Shown: positions 7,236 to 15,412 of the stretch, one piece after another
Numbering within the stretch: position 1 is the first letter of the stretch
Layout: each line of letters begins with the position of its first letter
Translations under genes and position numbers: made by a program
Source: an uncultured Ruminococcus sp.
GTDB taxonomy: Bacteria > Bacillota > Clostridia > Oscillospirales > Acutalibacteraceae
Length of the DNA: 35,829 nucleotides
NCBI GenBank assembly: GCA_902776375.1
Contig: CACYPV010000019.1
Location: forward strand, 23,210-59,038
Direction: 5' to 3'
Notes under the pieces: generated by a model
The model's database searches: none
The model's input: the letters and a program-made list of their open reading frames with translations, nothing else
What the model was told of the DNA's origin: nothing

Positions 7236-8506
7236 TGCCTTTCGTTCTTCTTGATCTTATCCCAATACGCCTTGAACGCCTGCTCGTTTTTGTTGTCGCC
7301 GAAGTGATAGTAGACCGTGTCCTTCAACGCGTCGGGCAGGTACTGCTGCGGCGTGTAGTGGTTGGGATAATCGTGCGGATACAGGTAAAACTGCCCCTTG
7401 TTGGGGTTGTCCTCGCCGTCGAAGTGCTTGTTCTGGAGCTGCCGCGGGATGGGTCCCGCCTTGCCCCTGCGTATATCGCTGAGCGCGGAATCTATAGCCA
7501 TGTAGGCGGAATTCGACTTTGGCGCGTTGCACACCATGACCACCGCGTCGGCAAGCGGTATGCGCGCCTCGGGCAGACCGACCGCCTGAGCGATGTCCAC
7601 GCACGACTTGACTATCGGGATTATCTGCGGATATGCAAGCCCCACGTCCTCACAGGCGCAGACCATGAGCCTGCGGCACGCCGAGGGCAGGTCGCCCGCC
7701 TCGAGCAGTCTGCCCAGATAGTGGAGCGCCGCGTCGGGGTCGCTGCCGCGCATGCTCTTTTGATAAGCCGAAACGATGTCGTAATGCTCGTCGCCGTCGC
7801 GGTCGTATTTCATTGCGCTGCGCTGAACCAGAGCGGAAACTATCTCCTCGGTGACTATCCGCCTGTCGCCGTCGCGGTCGGCAGCCGTCACCGAAAGCTC
7901 GACGGCGTTCATCGCCTTGCGCACGTCTCCGCCGCAGCCTACGGCTATTTTACGCGCGCAGGCTTCGGGCAGCTCTATTTGGATACCCTGCTCCTCCTCG
8001 AGTAGCCTTGCCGCTCGGTAAACAGCTTTTTCGACCTCCTCGGGCTCGACGCTCTTGAACTCGAATACCGTTGAGCGACTGAGGATGGCGTTGTACACGT
8101 AGAAATACGGGTTCTCAGTGGTGGAGGCAATAAGCGTGATGCTGCCGTTTTCGATGTACTCGAGCAAAGTCTGCTGCTGTTTTTTATTGAAATACTGGAT
8201 CTCGTCGAGGTAAAGCAAAATGCCGTTCAGACCCGAAAAGGTGCCGAGCTGCGACACTATCTCTTTGATATCGGCGGTGGAGGCTGTGGTGCCGTTTAGC
8301 TTGCGCAGGGTCTTATTGGTTTTGTTGGCGATATAGGCGGCAAGCGTGGTTTTGCCCACGCCCGAGGGGCCGTAGAATATAAGGTTCGGCACCTCGCCGC
8401 TTTCGATTATGCGCCTTAGCGGCTTGCCCTCGGCAAGCAAATGCTTCTGCCCGACGATGTCCTCCAGCGTTTGAGGGCGAAATCGGTCTGCAAGTGGCTT
8501 TAACAT
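7232..8506 (-). CDS. rarA: replication-associated recombination protein A (RarA/MgsA AAA+ ATPase)
   Basis: The 424-residue protein begins MLKPLADRFRPQTLEDIVGQ, the clamp-loader-like N-terminus of RarA. It has Walker A GPSGVGKTT, Walker B LYLDEIQYF, sensor segment STTENPYF and the C-terminal tetramerisation domain ending near NPNKGQFYLYPHDYPNHY. It acts at stalled replication forks. ATG at 8506 is chosen over the upstream 8530 start because GGAGG lies 6 nt before it; a heptamer array lies just upstream of that site. It overlaps trmO by GTGA. Confidence 0.93.
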   Translation of the reverse strand: MLKPLADRFRPQTLEDIVGQKHLLAEGKPLRRIIESGEVPNLIFYGPSGVGKTTLAAYIANKTNKTLRKLNGTTASTADIKEIVSQLGTFSGLNGILLYLDEIQYFNKKQQQTLLEYIENGSITLIASTTENPYFYVYNAILSRSTVFEFKSVEPEEVEKAVYRAARLLEEEQGIQIELPEACARKIAVGCGGDVRKAMNAVELSVTAADRDGDRRIVTEEIVSALVQRSAMKYDRDGDEHYDIVSAYQKSMRGSDPDAALHYLGRLLEAGDLPSACRRLMVCACEDVGLAYPQIIPIVKSCVDIAQAVGLPEARIPLADAVVMVCNAPKSNSAYMAIDSALSDIRRGKAGPIPRQLQNKHFDGEDNPNKGQFYLYPHDYPNHYTPQQYLPDALKDTVYYHFGDNKNEQAFKAYWDKIKKNERQ

Positions 8507-8521
8507 AAAAAACCTCCGATT

Positions 8522-8549
8522 TAGATGCAAGTTGCTAGTTGCTAGATTT
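8522..8549 (+). repeat. TAGNNNN heptamer array, locus 3
   Basis: Four 7-bp units: TAGATGC, AAGTTGC, TAGTTGC, TAGATTT. They sit directly upstream of the ribosome-binding site of rarA. Confidence 0.65.
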
Positions 8550-8570
8550 TTAAAACAAACGATAGATAAT

Positions 8571-8603
8571 AGAGGTTAGATAACCGTTGTTAATCTAACC
8601 TCT
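8571..8603. other. perfect 11-bp inverted repeat between glyA and rarA
   Basis: AGAGGTTAGAT and ATCTAACCTCT flank an 11-nt loop. It is placed where a glyA terminator would be expected, but neither side has a convincing T tract. It may be a weak terminator, an mRNA-stabilising hairpin or part of the local repeat. Confidence 0.6.
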
Positions 8604-8623
8604 GTATATCATTATCCGGCTTT

Positions 8624-8651
8624 AAGCATTTAGCTTCCAGCTTCTATTATT
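8624..8651 (+). repeat. TAGNNNN heptamer array, locus 4
   Basis: AAGCATT, TAGCTTC, CAGCTTC, TATTATT. The last unit contains the reverse complement of the glyA stop codon (TAA, 8647-8649). Confidence 0.6.
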
Positions 8652-9903
8652 CATACAAGGGATACTTTTTGCAGATGGCTTCTACGCCGGCTCTGACGGT
8701 TTCCTTGCTGTTTTCGTAGTCGTTGAGCACCATTACGATGTACTCGGCGATCTTGTCCATATCCTCCTCGTTAAGGCCGCGTGTGGTAACAGCCGCTGTG
8801 CCGATGCGCACGCCGCTGGTCACGAACGGTGAGCGGGGCTCGCCGGGGATGGTGTTCTTGTTTACTGTGATGTAGCAATCGTCAAGACGAGCCTCGAGCT
8901 CCTTGCCGGTCACGTCGGAATCGCGAAGGTCAAGCAGCAGAACATGATTGTCTGTGCCGCCCGAAACGAGCTTGCAGCCGCGCTTGAGCAGACCGTCTGC
9001 GAGCGCCTTGCAGTTGGATACGATCTTAGCGCCGTACTCCTTGAACTCGGGCTTTAAAGCCTCGCCGAAGCAAACAGCCTTAGCGGCGATGGTGTGCATG
9101 AGCGGGCCGCCCTGAGTGCCGGGGAAAATAGCCTTGTCTATAGCCTTTGCGAACTCCTCGCGGCAAAGGATCATACCGCCTCTGGGACCTCTGAGGGTCT
9201 TGTGGGTGGTAGTGGTGACGAACTCGCAGTAAGGCACGGGGTTGGGATGAACACCCGCGGCAACAAGTCCCGCGATGTGAGCCATGTCTACCATGAGGTA
9301 CGCGCCTACTTCATCAGCGATCTCGCGAAGGCGCGGGAAGTCTATGATGCGCGGATATGCGGAAGCGCCGGCTACGATGAGCTTGGGCTTACATTCCTTG
9401 GCGATCTCGAGCACCTTGTCATAGTCGATGCGGTGGGTAACGCTGTCAACGCCGTAGGGTACGAAGTTGAAGTACTTACCGGACATATTTACGGGCGAGC
9501 CGTGGGTAAGGTGTCCGCCCTCGTTGAGGTTCATACCCATAACGGTGTCGCCGGGCTCGAGCATGGCGAAGTATACAGCCATGTTAGCCTGAGCGCCCGA
9601 GTGGGGCTGAACGTTAGCGTGCTCTGCTCCGAAAAGCTCGCATGCGCGTTTACGGGCGATCTCCTCAACAACGTCTACGCATTCGCAGCCGCCGTAGTAG
9701 CGCTTGCCGGGATAACCCTCGGCGTACTTGTTTGTGAGGTGGCTGCCCATTGCCGCCATAACGGCGGGTGTAACGATGTTCTCGCTGGCGATAAGCTCAA
9801 GGTTGCGGCGCTGTCTTTTAAGCTCGCTGTCCATTGCCTCGCCAACGGCGGGATCGTACTCCTTGAGATACTCAAGTGAGGCGATGTTTGTCAATTCACT
9901 CAT
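8647..9903 (-). CDS. glyA: serine hydroxymethyltransferase
   Basis: The 418-residue protein has normal length for GlyA. Visible motifs are [21 protein letters not shown], the PHSGAQAN segment, and [14 protein letters not shown] with the PLP-binding Lys. It interconverts serine and glycine with tetrahydrofolate, supplying one-carbon units in the cytoplasm. AAGGGGAA lies about 7 nt upstream of the ATG. It stands alone between dusB and rarA, and the stop codon lies in a heptamer array. Confidence 0.97.
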   Translation of the reverse strand: MSELTNIASLEYLKEYDPAVGEAMDSELKRQRRNLELIASENIVTPAVMAAMGSHLTNKYAEGYPGKRYYGGCECVDVVEEIARKRACELFGAEHANVQPHSGAQANMAVYFAMLEPGDTVMGMNLNEGGHLTHGSPVNMSGKYFNFVPYGVDSVTHRIDYDKVLEIAKECKPKLIVAGASAYPRIIDFPRLREIADEVGAYLMVDMAHIAGLVAAGVHPNPVPYCEFVTTTTHKTLRGPRGGMILCREEFAKAIDKAIFPGTQGGPLMHTIAAKAVCFGEALKPEFKEYGAKIVSNCKALADGLLKRGCKLVSGGTDNHVLLLDLRDSDVTGKELEARLDDCYITVNKNTIPGEPRSPFVTSGVRIGTAAVTTRGLNEEDMDKIAEYIVMVLNDYENSKETVRAGVEAICKKYPLYE

Positions 9904-9939
9904 TTTTGATTTCCCCTTTTTTGTACTTGATTTTATATA

Positions 9940-10914
9940 TTAATATACTTGTAAGGCTTTATTCTTTAAACGAACTAAATCATCTAAGGTCTCGATACTT
10001 CCGGCTTCGTTCCTGAGCGCGGCGGCTCCGTGAACGCCCTTGAAATAACCCATGACAAGCTTTCTAGCCTGACGGATAGCTATGTATTCTCCCTTGTATT
10101 CGACCATTTTCGCCGCGTGCGCGACCATAGTGTCGAGCTTTTCCTCAATGGAAGGGTAGTAAAGCGGCGCCGACGGGTCGCTGAGATAACTGTTTATCTG
10201 CATGAATATCCACGGATTGCCAAGCGTTGCCCTGCCTATCATCACAAAATCGGCGCCCGTGAAGTCGAGCACCTGCTTTGCTTTTTTTGCGTTGTCGATA
10301 TCGCCGTTCGCGATGACCGGGATAGCTACGCTCCGCTTTACCTCGCGGATAATATCGTAATCGACGGGCGGCTTATAATACTGCTGCCGCGTCCTGCCGT
10401 GGACGGTTATAGCCGAGGCTCCCGCCTGCTCGCAGATTTTCGCGACCTCAACGGCGTTTACGGAATTATCGTCCCAGCCCTTGCGTATCTTGACGGTTAC
10501 CGGCACGTCCGCGGTCTTTACGACCGCCTCGGTTATCCTGCCGCAAAGCTCAGGATCCTTCATAAGCGCGCTGCCGCTTCCGCTGCCGCTGATCTTCGGA
10601 GCAGGGCAACCCATGTTGATGTCGATGATATCGGGCTTGTGCCGCATTGCAGCCTCTGCCGCCTGAGCCATGCAGTCGGGGTCGTCGCCGAAGATCTGTA
10701 TACCGCACGGACGCTCGATATCGGAAATGCCCATCAGCTCCTCGCTCTTCTTGCTGTTGAAGGAGAGCGCCTTTGAGCTGACCATCTCGCTTACGCAGTA
10801 ACCAGCGCCCATGCTAACGCAAAGCTCGCGGTACGCGCGGTCGGAAACACCCGCCATCGGAGCGAGCAGCGCCCTTGACGGAAGCAAAACTCCGCCTATG
10901 CTGCGTGTGGTCAT
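9940..10914 (-). CDS. dusB: tRNA-dihydrouridine synthase
   Basis: The protein (324 residues from this start) is a TIM-barrel flavoenzyme: ALLAPMAGVSDRAYRELC, then DINMGCPAPK with the catalytic-loop Cys, KIRKGWDD, TVHGRTRQQYY, VIANGDI and MIGRATLGNPWIF. It reduces uridines in tRNA D-loops using FMN and NADPH. ATG at 10914 is chosen because it overlaps the TGA of the upstream gene as ATGA and MTTRSIGG starts the family's N-terminus; the longer frame would lie inside that gene. It is co-transcribed with the Pro/Glu-repeat membrane protein. Confidence 0.93.
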   Translation of the reverse strand: MTTRSIGGVLLPSRALLAPMAGVSDRAYRELCVSMGAGYCVSEMVSSKALSFNSKKSEELMGISDIERPCGIQIFGDDPDCMAQAAEAAMRHKPDIIDINMGCPAPKISGSGSGSALMKDPELCGRITEAVVKTADVPVTVKIRKGWDDNSVNAVEVAKICEQAGASAITVHGRTRQQYYKPPVDYDIIREVKRSVAIPVIANGDIDNAKKAKQVLDFTGADFVMIGRATLGNPWIFMQINSYLSDPSAPLYYPSIEEKLDTMVAHAAKMVEYKGEYIAIRQARKLVMGYFKGVHGAAALRNEAGSIETLDDLVRLKNKALQVY

Positions 10915-11432
10915 ACGCCCCTGCGCCCGCTGACTTTGGTTGAAACGAGCATCACCATGATAACGACTATGCCCACAGCTACGCAGATCCACGAGACGAT
11001 ACCAGCGGTATTGTCGCTGGAAAAAGACTTGTTGCTGACGGACTTGTCCATTTTAACTGAATTTATGCCGTCGATATCATTACGCACAGGCATCGTGTAG
11101 GACTGGCTGCCGCCGTTGTTTCCGCCGTCGTCGATACCACCGCCGCCGATGTACTCGGTCACGGGAGGATCGGTCTCGATAACGGGAGGCTCCGTCTCTT
11201 CGGGAGGATCGGTTTCTATAACAGGAGGCTCAGTCTCCTCGGGAGGATCCGTTTCTATAATAGGAGGCTCGGTTTCCTCGGGGGGATCCGTTTCGTCGTC
11301 AGTGAAAATATCGCTTATAAAATCAAGGATATCCTCGTTCTTTGCCGCGCCGACGCTGAGCGTCGACACCGAAGTGATCAGAAACGCCGCCAGAATCACA
11401 GGCAAAATGACCCTTATAGCTTTTTTAAACAT
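10911..11432 (-). CDS. membrane-anchored Pro/Glu/Thr-repeat protein of unknown function
   Basis: This 173-residue protein is not a recognised family. Residues 8-29 form a signal peptide or anchor. Next come three 13-residue repeats of the form TDPPEETEPPVIE and a partial fourth (about 50-95), then a Gly-rich stretch, a segment ending NKSFSSDNTAGI, and a C-terminal membrane helix (about 144-164) followed by a basic tail. It is probably an extracellular spacer anchored at its C-terminus, with no LPXTG motif. It has its own promoter and overlaps dusB by ATGA, so it is the first gene of a bicistronic unit. The link to tRNA modification is not obvious and may be only positional. Confidence 0.75.
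   Translation of the reverse strand: MFKKAIRVILPVILAAFLITSVSTLSVGAAKNEDILDFISDIFTDDETDPPEETEPPIIETDPPEETEPPVIETDPPEETEPPVIETDPPVTEYIGGGGIDDGGNNGGSQSYTMPVRNDIDGINSVKMDKSVSNKSFSSDNTAGIVSWICVAVGIVVIMVMLVSTKVSGRRGV
11163..11298 (-). repeat. 39-bp tandem repeats inside the Pro/Glu-rich gene
   Basis: Three 39-bp units (11163-11201, 11202-11240, 11241-11279) and a partial fourth encode the 13-residue repeat. The copies are close at DNA level, so copy number may vary between strains. Confidence 0.9.
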
Positions 11433-11465
11433 TGCAATTACCTCGTATAATTACATATTTAATAT

Positions 11466-11494
11466 ATTATAGCAAAGTTCAACGCATATTGCAA
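11466..11494 (-). promoter_or_regulatory. sigma-A promoter of the repeat-protein/dusB unit
   Basis: On the minus strand TTGCAA, a 17-nt spacer and a perfect TATAAT, followed by GAGG upstream of the ATG at 11432. Confidence 0.85.
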
Positions 11495-11499
11495 GTATT

Positions 11500-12588
11500 T
11501 TATGATAAAACCTCAGCCAGCACGTTAGCGAGCAGGCTTCCCGTATACTCAGCCTCGCCGATGCTGTTTGCGTCGGTGCCTATCTCTATAAGCAGCGAAC
11601 CGTCGCAGATGTACTCGTTATAGGCGAAATAGCCAAAGTCGAGCGGGCGGGTCATGCCCGGGTAAAGCTTTTCGGCGGTGTTCTGGATTTTAAGCGCAAG
11701 GCTTAGGTTGTTCTGCCAGTTTTCAAAGCCGCGCTCATTGTCGGGGTCGCAGCCCGAGAGTATCATTATCTGCGCGCCCTTTTTGCCGTCGTGCTCAAAC
11801 ACGGTCTTGACCTTGCGCTCCTCCGAGCCGAGAGCGTCGCGGTGGATGTCAAGCACGACCTTCAGCCCGGGGTACTTTTCCATGTCGTCCAGCACGGTCT
11901 GCGCGCTGCGCTCATACGAGCCGTTGTAGGAGGAATCGTGAACCGTTGTGTCGTGCACGGTCTTTATGCCGTTTTTCTCGAGCCCGGCTGTTATCGCGTC
12001 GCCCACCGCCACGACGTTGAACCCGTTGTTGTTGGTGCGTGAGTAATAGGATTCGTAGAAATAATCAACGTCGGCGTCAAGGTAGCCCTCGCCCGTGTGC
12101 GTGTGATAGATAAGTACCTGCGGCTCCTTTGAAGCTTTGTCCACTGCGAACGGCAGCTTTTCGGTAAGGATCGAGTTGAAATCGGGCGACAGATCGGTGT
12201 AGTTCCTCACATAACAGCCATCGACCTGAACTCCCATAGGCGCGATCGTCTTTTCCTCGATATCATAAACCGCCTCGCCGCTGTGATCCGCAAAGCTGTC
12301 ATAGTAGCCGCTTTTGTCCTTTTCGGGCGGAGTATAGTCAACAGCCGCCGCCACGGCGGTAGGCTCCTCCTCCGCTGTTTCGGCTGCGGGCTGGGTGTTT
12401 TCGGGCAAGGTCCCGCTTTCGGCGTAGTATTTGCCGTCGGTAAGGGTGAACGCTGCCGCCGCGAGCGCGGTGTCGCGGTTTGAGAAAACCTCCGGCAGCC
12501 GCCTGCAAACGCAGAACACCGCTGTCAGCAGCAATACAGCCGAGACCGTGTATCTCATAGCTTTGAACACTTTTCTTTTAAACTTCAA
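11500..12588 (-). CDS. spoIIP: stage II sporulation protein P (cell-wall hydrolase)
   Basis: The protein (362 residues) has one N-terminal membrane segment (about 12-30), a low-complexity linker, and a C-terminal hydrolase domain with VLIYHTHTGEGY (metal His), VLDIHRDA, and LLIEIGTDANS. SpoIIP is the amidase/endopeptidase that, with SpoIID and SpoIIM, thins septal peptidoglycan and drives engulfment from the mother cell. A TTG start at 12588 is preferred because GAGGGTGAT, complementary to the 16S tail, then has normal spacing; the GTG at 12597 would lie within that site. It follows gpr, the gpr-spoIIP order seen in Bacillus, and has its own sigma-E-like promoter. Confidence 0.92.
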   Translation of the reverse strand: MKFKRKVFKAMRYTVSAVLLLTAVFCVCRRLPEVFSNRDTALAAAAFTLTDGKYYAESGTLPENTQPAAETAEEEPTAVAAAVDYTPPEKDKSGYYDSFADHSGEAVYDIEEKTIAPMGVQVDGCYVRNYTDLSPDFNSILTEKLPFAVDKASKEPQVLIYHTHTGEGYLDADVDYFYESYYSRTNNNGFNVVAVGDAITAGLEKNGIKTVHDTTVHDSSYNGSYERSAQTVLDDMEKYPGLKVVLDIHRDALGSEERKVKTVFEHDGKKGAQIMILSGCDPDNERGFENWQNNLSLALKIQNTAEKLYPGMTRPLDFGYFAYNEYICDGSLLIEIGTDANSIGEAEYTGSLLANVLAEVLS

Positions 12589-12610
12589 TGTAATCACCCT
12601 CTGATATCCA

Positions 12611-12639
12611 AATATATGAGGGCGCGGTTTTTGATATGC
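12611..12639 (-). promoter_or_regulatory. sigma-E-like promoter of spoIIP
   Basis: On the minus strand a -35 GCATATC (family pattern KMATATT), a 14-nt spacer and a -10 CATATATT (pattern CATACANT, one mismatch). spoIIP belongs to the sigma-E mother-cell regulon in Bacillus, so the match is expected biologically. Confidence 0.6.
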
Positions 12640-12661
12640 AGAGGATACGATATCTCTAAAC

Positions 12662-13531
12662 TCACATCAGCGACATCAAGTCTTTAAGCTCAAAGCTGTT
12701 TTGCATGGCGGCGTTCAGCGAAAAGCCAAGCAAACGCGAGGCACGTTCGGTCAGCAGGTCTATCTCCCTCGGGATAACTATCATCGGCTGGCTTTGAGCG
12801 TATGAAAAGCCGTGCCGCATCTCATCGGCGCCGAGCAGGTCATCCGCGAAGGTGCGCGCGTCTACAACTGTCGGCACGCCTATAGCGATGACCGGCACGC
12901 CGAGGGTCTCCTGATTAATCCTTGTGCGGTGATTGCCAACGCCCGCTCCGGGCGAAATGCCCGCGTCGCTTATCTGTACAGTGCGCCCCAGCCGCTCTAT
13001 CCGCCGCGAGGCGAGCGCGTCGATAGCCACTACCGCGTTAGGTTTTATCCGCTTTACAACGCTTAAAATATACTCGCCTGTTTCAATGCCCGTCTGCCCC
13101 GTCACGCCTGTGTTTATAACAGCCACCGGTCGCAGCCTGTCGAGCCCCGAGGAACGCGCGAGTTCGCCCGAAATATGTCTTGTGGCAAGCACTCTGCCGC
13201 CGGTTTTGGGGCCGAGGGAGTCAGGGGTTATGTTCTCGTTGCCCAAGCCGGCGACAAGCAGAAGTCCGTTTACGGGCAAAAGGCGGCGTATCTCCCTGCC
13301 TATCGTCTTGACCTTATCGTCGGTCTCGCGGAAGTTGTCGGTCAGCGAGGGCAGCTCTATCGTGATGTATGTGCCGATCTCTTTGCCGAGTATCTGCTTT
13401 GCACGCAGGTTCTTTACGGTAAGCCGCGATATCTTCATATCGTTCTCGCGATACTCGCGAAAGTCCATGCCCGCTACCCTTTCACCCGCTATTTCGCGCG
13501 CTTCTATCGCCAAATCGGTCCTCAGCTTCAT
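12662..13531 (-). CDS. gpr: germination protease GPR
   Basis: The 289-residue protein begins MKLRTDLAIEA, resembling the SASP-like cleavage site at which the GPR zymogen processes itself. It continues with the family core: LLVAGLGNENITPDSLGP, ATRHISGE, VAIDALASR, DAGISPGAGVGN and GVPTVVDA. GPR degrades small acid-soluble spore proteins on germination. It is shorter than the Bacillus enzyme (about 370 residues), as in other Clostridia. The ATG is preceded by GGGTGAT. It is divergent from the protease gene. A forespore promoter is expected; only a weak candidate was seen (see rejected list). Confidence 0.95.
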   Translation of the reverse strand: MKLRTDLAIEAREIAGERVAGMDFREYRENDMKISRLTVKNLRAKQILGKEIGTYITIELPSLTDNFRETDDKVKTIGREIRRLLPVNGLLLVAGLGNENITPDSLGPKTGGRVLATRHISGELARSSGLDRLRPVAVINTGVTGQTGIETGEYILSVVKRIKPNAVVAIDALASRRIERLGRTVQISDAGISPGAGVGNHRTRINQETLGVPVIAIGVPTVVDARTFADDLLGADEMRHGFSYAQSQPMIVIPREIDLLTERASRLLGFSLNAAMQNSFELKDLMSLM

Positions 13532-13589
13532 TTTATCACCCGCAGAATAATTTTCCGTAATATTGTTTGTGATAATGCAGTGATTATTC

Positions 13590-13618
13590 TTTACATCGAA
13601 AAAATATTCTGCTATAAT
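13590..13618 (+). promoter_or_regulatory. sigma-A promoter of the secreted protease gene
   Basis: TTTACA, a 17-nt spacer and a perfect TATAAT, about 46 bp before the ATG; GAGGG precedes the start. Confidence 0.85.
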
Positions 13619-13664
13619 AATTTTAATAGTAAATAATTTATCCTTTTACAGATTCGAGGGAAAT

Positions 13665-15242
13665 ATGAAAAGATTCACATTAAAAACAACGATCTGCTCC
13701 GCGCTTGTTTTGACTGTTGCGCTTTCCGCCGGAACCATTGGCGCGGCGGCTGCAGAGGATAACGAACTGCCGAGCTACTACAGCTCGCGCGATCTGGGTT
13801 ATGTAACTTCCGTTAAAATGCAGTTTCACAGCACCTGCTGGGTCTATGCGGGACTGGCGACATACGAGTCGCTGCTGCTTAAAAACGGCATTGAAACCGA
13901 GGATATGTCCCCCGCGCACCTCAATATCTGGTCGACTCCGCACGAAGACGGCACCGGCTGGACGCGCTCGATCTACGGCGACGGCTTCCCGAAGATCCCG
14001 CTGGGATACTTCACCTCATGGCAAGGCCCCGTATTCAGCTCAGATGAAGGCGATCTTCCGCTCGACGAAAGCATTAAGAGCGACGATATCCCCACCGACC
14101 TTGCGCGCTACGGCATTACGTCCGCAATGTATCTGACAAACAGTGACCGCGATACGATCAAACGCTGCATAATAGATTACGGCGGAGTATACACCTCCTA
14201 CTGTCACAGCGTCGCCTGCTTCAATAAGGGCGAGGACAAGGTGTCCTACTACATGCCTAAGAATTATTCCGGCGGCGCAGGACACTCGGTAGAGGTCGTA
14301 GGCTGGGACGATGATTATCCGCTTGAAAACTTCAACGGTATTGACGGCTCACGACCGCAAAACAACGGTGCGTGGCTCATAAAGAACAGCCACGGCGACA
14401 ACTTCAACAGCATGGGCGGATTCTTCTGGATGTCTTACGAGGACGCGTGGGTATTTTTGAACAGATACACACCTTCTTATGCGCTGACCGGCTTTGAGGA
14501 GATAACCGAAGATAAAAAGCTTGTGCAAAACGAGATATACGGCGCGACTTATGACTTTGGCTACATCCCCGAAAAAACGCAGACATTCATAAACCGTTTC
14601 AGCTTTGACGCCGATTATAACACGATAGATAAAATAGTATTCGCTACAAAAGCCACGGGGGCTGAATACAGCATTTATTATGTGCCCGACGGCGAAAATG
14701 AGACCCCCGACCCCAACATCGGCACTTGGACCCTGCTGGGAAGCGGCACCGTTGACTACGCGGGATACATTTGCGCGGACATCGAGGATTTTAAATATCC
14801 CGATACTGAAGGCTCGATAGCTATAAAGATAAATGCCTCCAAAACAAATATGTACGCGACCATCGGCGTAGACGAATGGCTGACAAGCAGCAATAGCTAC
14901 GTATTTATTCCCGACAGCAAGCGCGGCGAAAGCTTCATGATCCGAAACGGTCAGGCAGTCGACCTAATGGACTGGTACAAAAGCAACGAAAACGACGATA
15001 TTGGCGGCACCTTTGTTATAAAGGCATTGACCGTAAAATCCTATGAACCCACGCTTCTGGGCGACGCTGATCTTGACGGAATAGTCAACATAAACGACGT
15101 CACCGAGATCCAGCGCCACCTTGCGGAGTACACCACCATGAACACAACGGCGCAGGCTAACGCAGACTACAACCGCGACGGAATTATCAATATAGAGGAC
15201 TGCACACAGATACAGCTAATGCTCGCGGAGTATGTCAGTTAG
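13665..15242 (+). CDS. secreted papain-like (C1) cysteine protease with C-terminal dockerin
   Basis: The 525-residue protein has a signal peptide (about 1-29, ending AAAA). The C1 protease domain spans about 35-270: Gln53 and Cys58 in FHSTCWVYAG, His207 in GAGHSVEVVGWD, and Asn241 in WLIKNSHGDNF. A beta-rich region (about 285-455) resembles the lectin-like domain that often follows such proteases in gut Clostridia. The C-terminus is a type I dockerin with two calcium loops, GDADLDGIVNINDV and ADYNRDGIINIEDC (about 463-525). The dockerin predicts attachment to a cohesin scaffold outside the cell; proteases of this kind may process scaffold or dietary protein. It has its own promoter and terminator. 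Confidence 0.9.
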   Translation: MKRFTLKTTICSALVLTVALSAGTIGAAAAEDNELPSYYSSRDLGYVTSVKMQFHSTCWVYAGLATYESLLLKNGIETEDMSPAHLNIWSTPHEDGTGWTRSIYGDGFPKIPLGYFTSWQGPVFSSDEGDLPLDESIKSDDIPTDLARYGITSAMYLTNSDRDTIKRCIIDYGGVYTSYCHSVACFNKGEDKVSYYMPKNYSGGAGHSVEVVGWDDDYPLENFNGIDGSRPQNNGAWLIKNSHGDNFNSMGGFFWMSYEDAWVFLNRYTPSYALTGFEEITEDKKLVQNEIYGATYDFGYIPEKTQTFINRFSFDADYNTIDKIVFATKATGAEYSIYYVPDGENETPDPNIGTWTLLGSGTVDYAGYICADIEDFKYPDTEGSIAIKINASKTNMYATIGVDEWLTSSNSYVFIPDSKRGESFMIRNGQAVDLMDWYKSNENDDIGGTFVIKALTVKSYEPTLLGDADLDGIVNINDVTEIQRHLAEYTTMNTTAQANADYNRDGIINIEDCTQIQLMLAEYVS

Positions 15243-15297
15243 CGGCTGATAAGTATTAGGGTCTGCCCCTACATGAATGAACAAACGTTGTTGCTAA

Positions 15298-15339
15298 TTC
15301 ATCTAGCATCTAGCATCTAGCTTCTAGTATCTAGACACT
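15298..15339 (+). repeat. TAGNNNN heptamer array, locus 5
   Basis: ATTCATC followed by TAGCATC, TAGCATC, TAGCTTC, TAGTATC, TAGACAC. It lies 55 bp after the protease stop and before the terminator, so it would be transcribed in that gene's 3' UTR. Confidence 0.85.
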
Positions 15340-15353
15340 CAACCCTCAACATA

Positions 15354-15404
15354 AAAAAATCCCGTTCTTAACCACCTGTGTGATCAAGAACGGGTTTTGT
15401 TTTG
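15354..15404. terminator. bidirectional terminator between protease and CHAP genes
   Basis: CCCGTTCTT (15361-15369) pairs with AAGAACGGG (15386-15394), with an A tract before and a T-rich tract after, serving both convergent genes. Confidence 0.92.
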
Positions 15405-15412
15405 TTATTTTC

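Noticed and set aside
7001-8005. 334-codon plus-strand open frame opposite rarA
   Set aside because: It is the complement of a well-conserved gene in GC-rich third-position phase, has no ribosome-binding site and no recognisable domain.
8504-8530. Upstream start of rarA at 8530
   Set aside because: It would place the GGAGG ribosome site inside the coding region and adds residues not typical of RarA.
9094-9879. 261-codon plus-strand open frame opposite glyA
   Set aside because: It is a shadow of glyA; composition follows the complement of GlyA motifs.
13540-13590. Forespore (sigma-F/G) promoter for gpr
   Set aside because: A GCATT plus GGAAAATT pair at 17-nt spacing exists on the minus strand but mismatches the consensus at several key positions; too weak to annotate.
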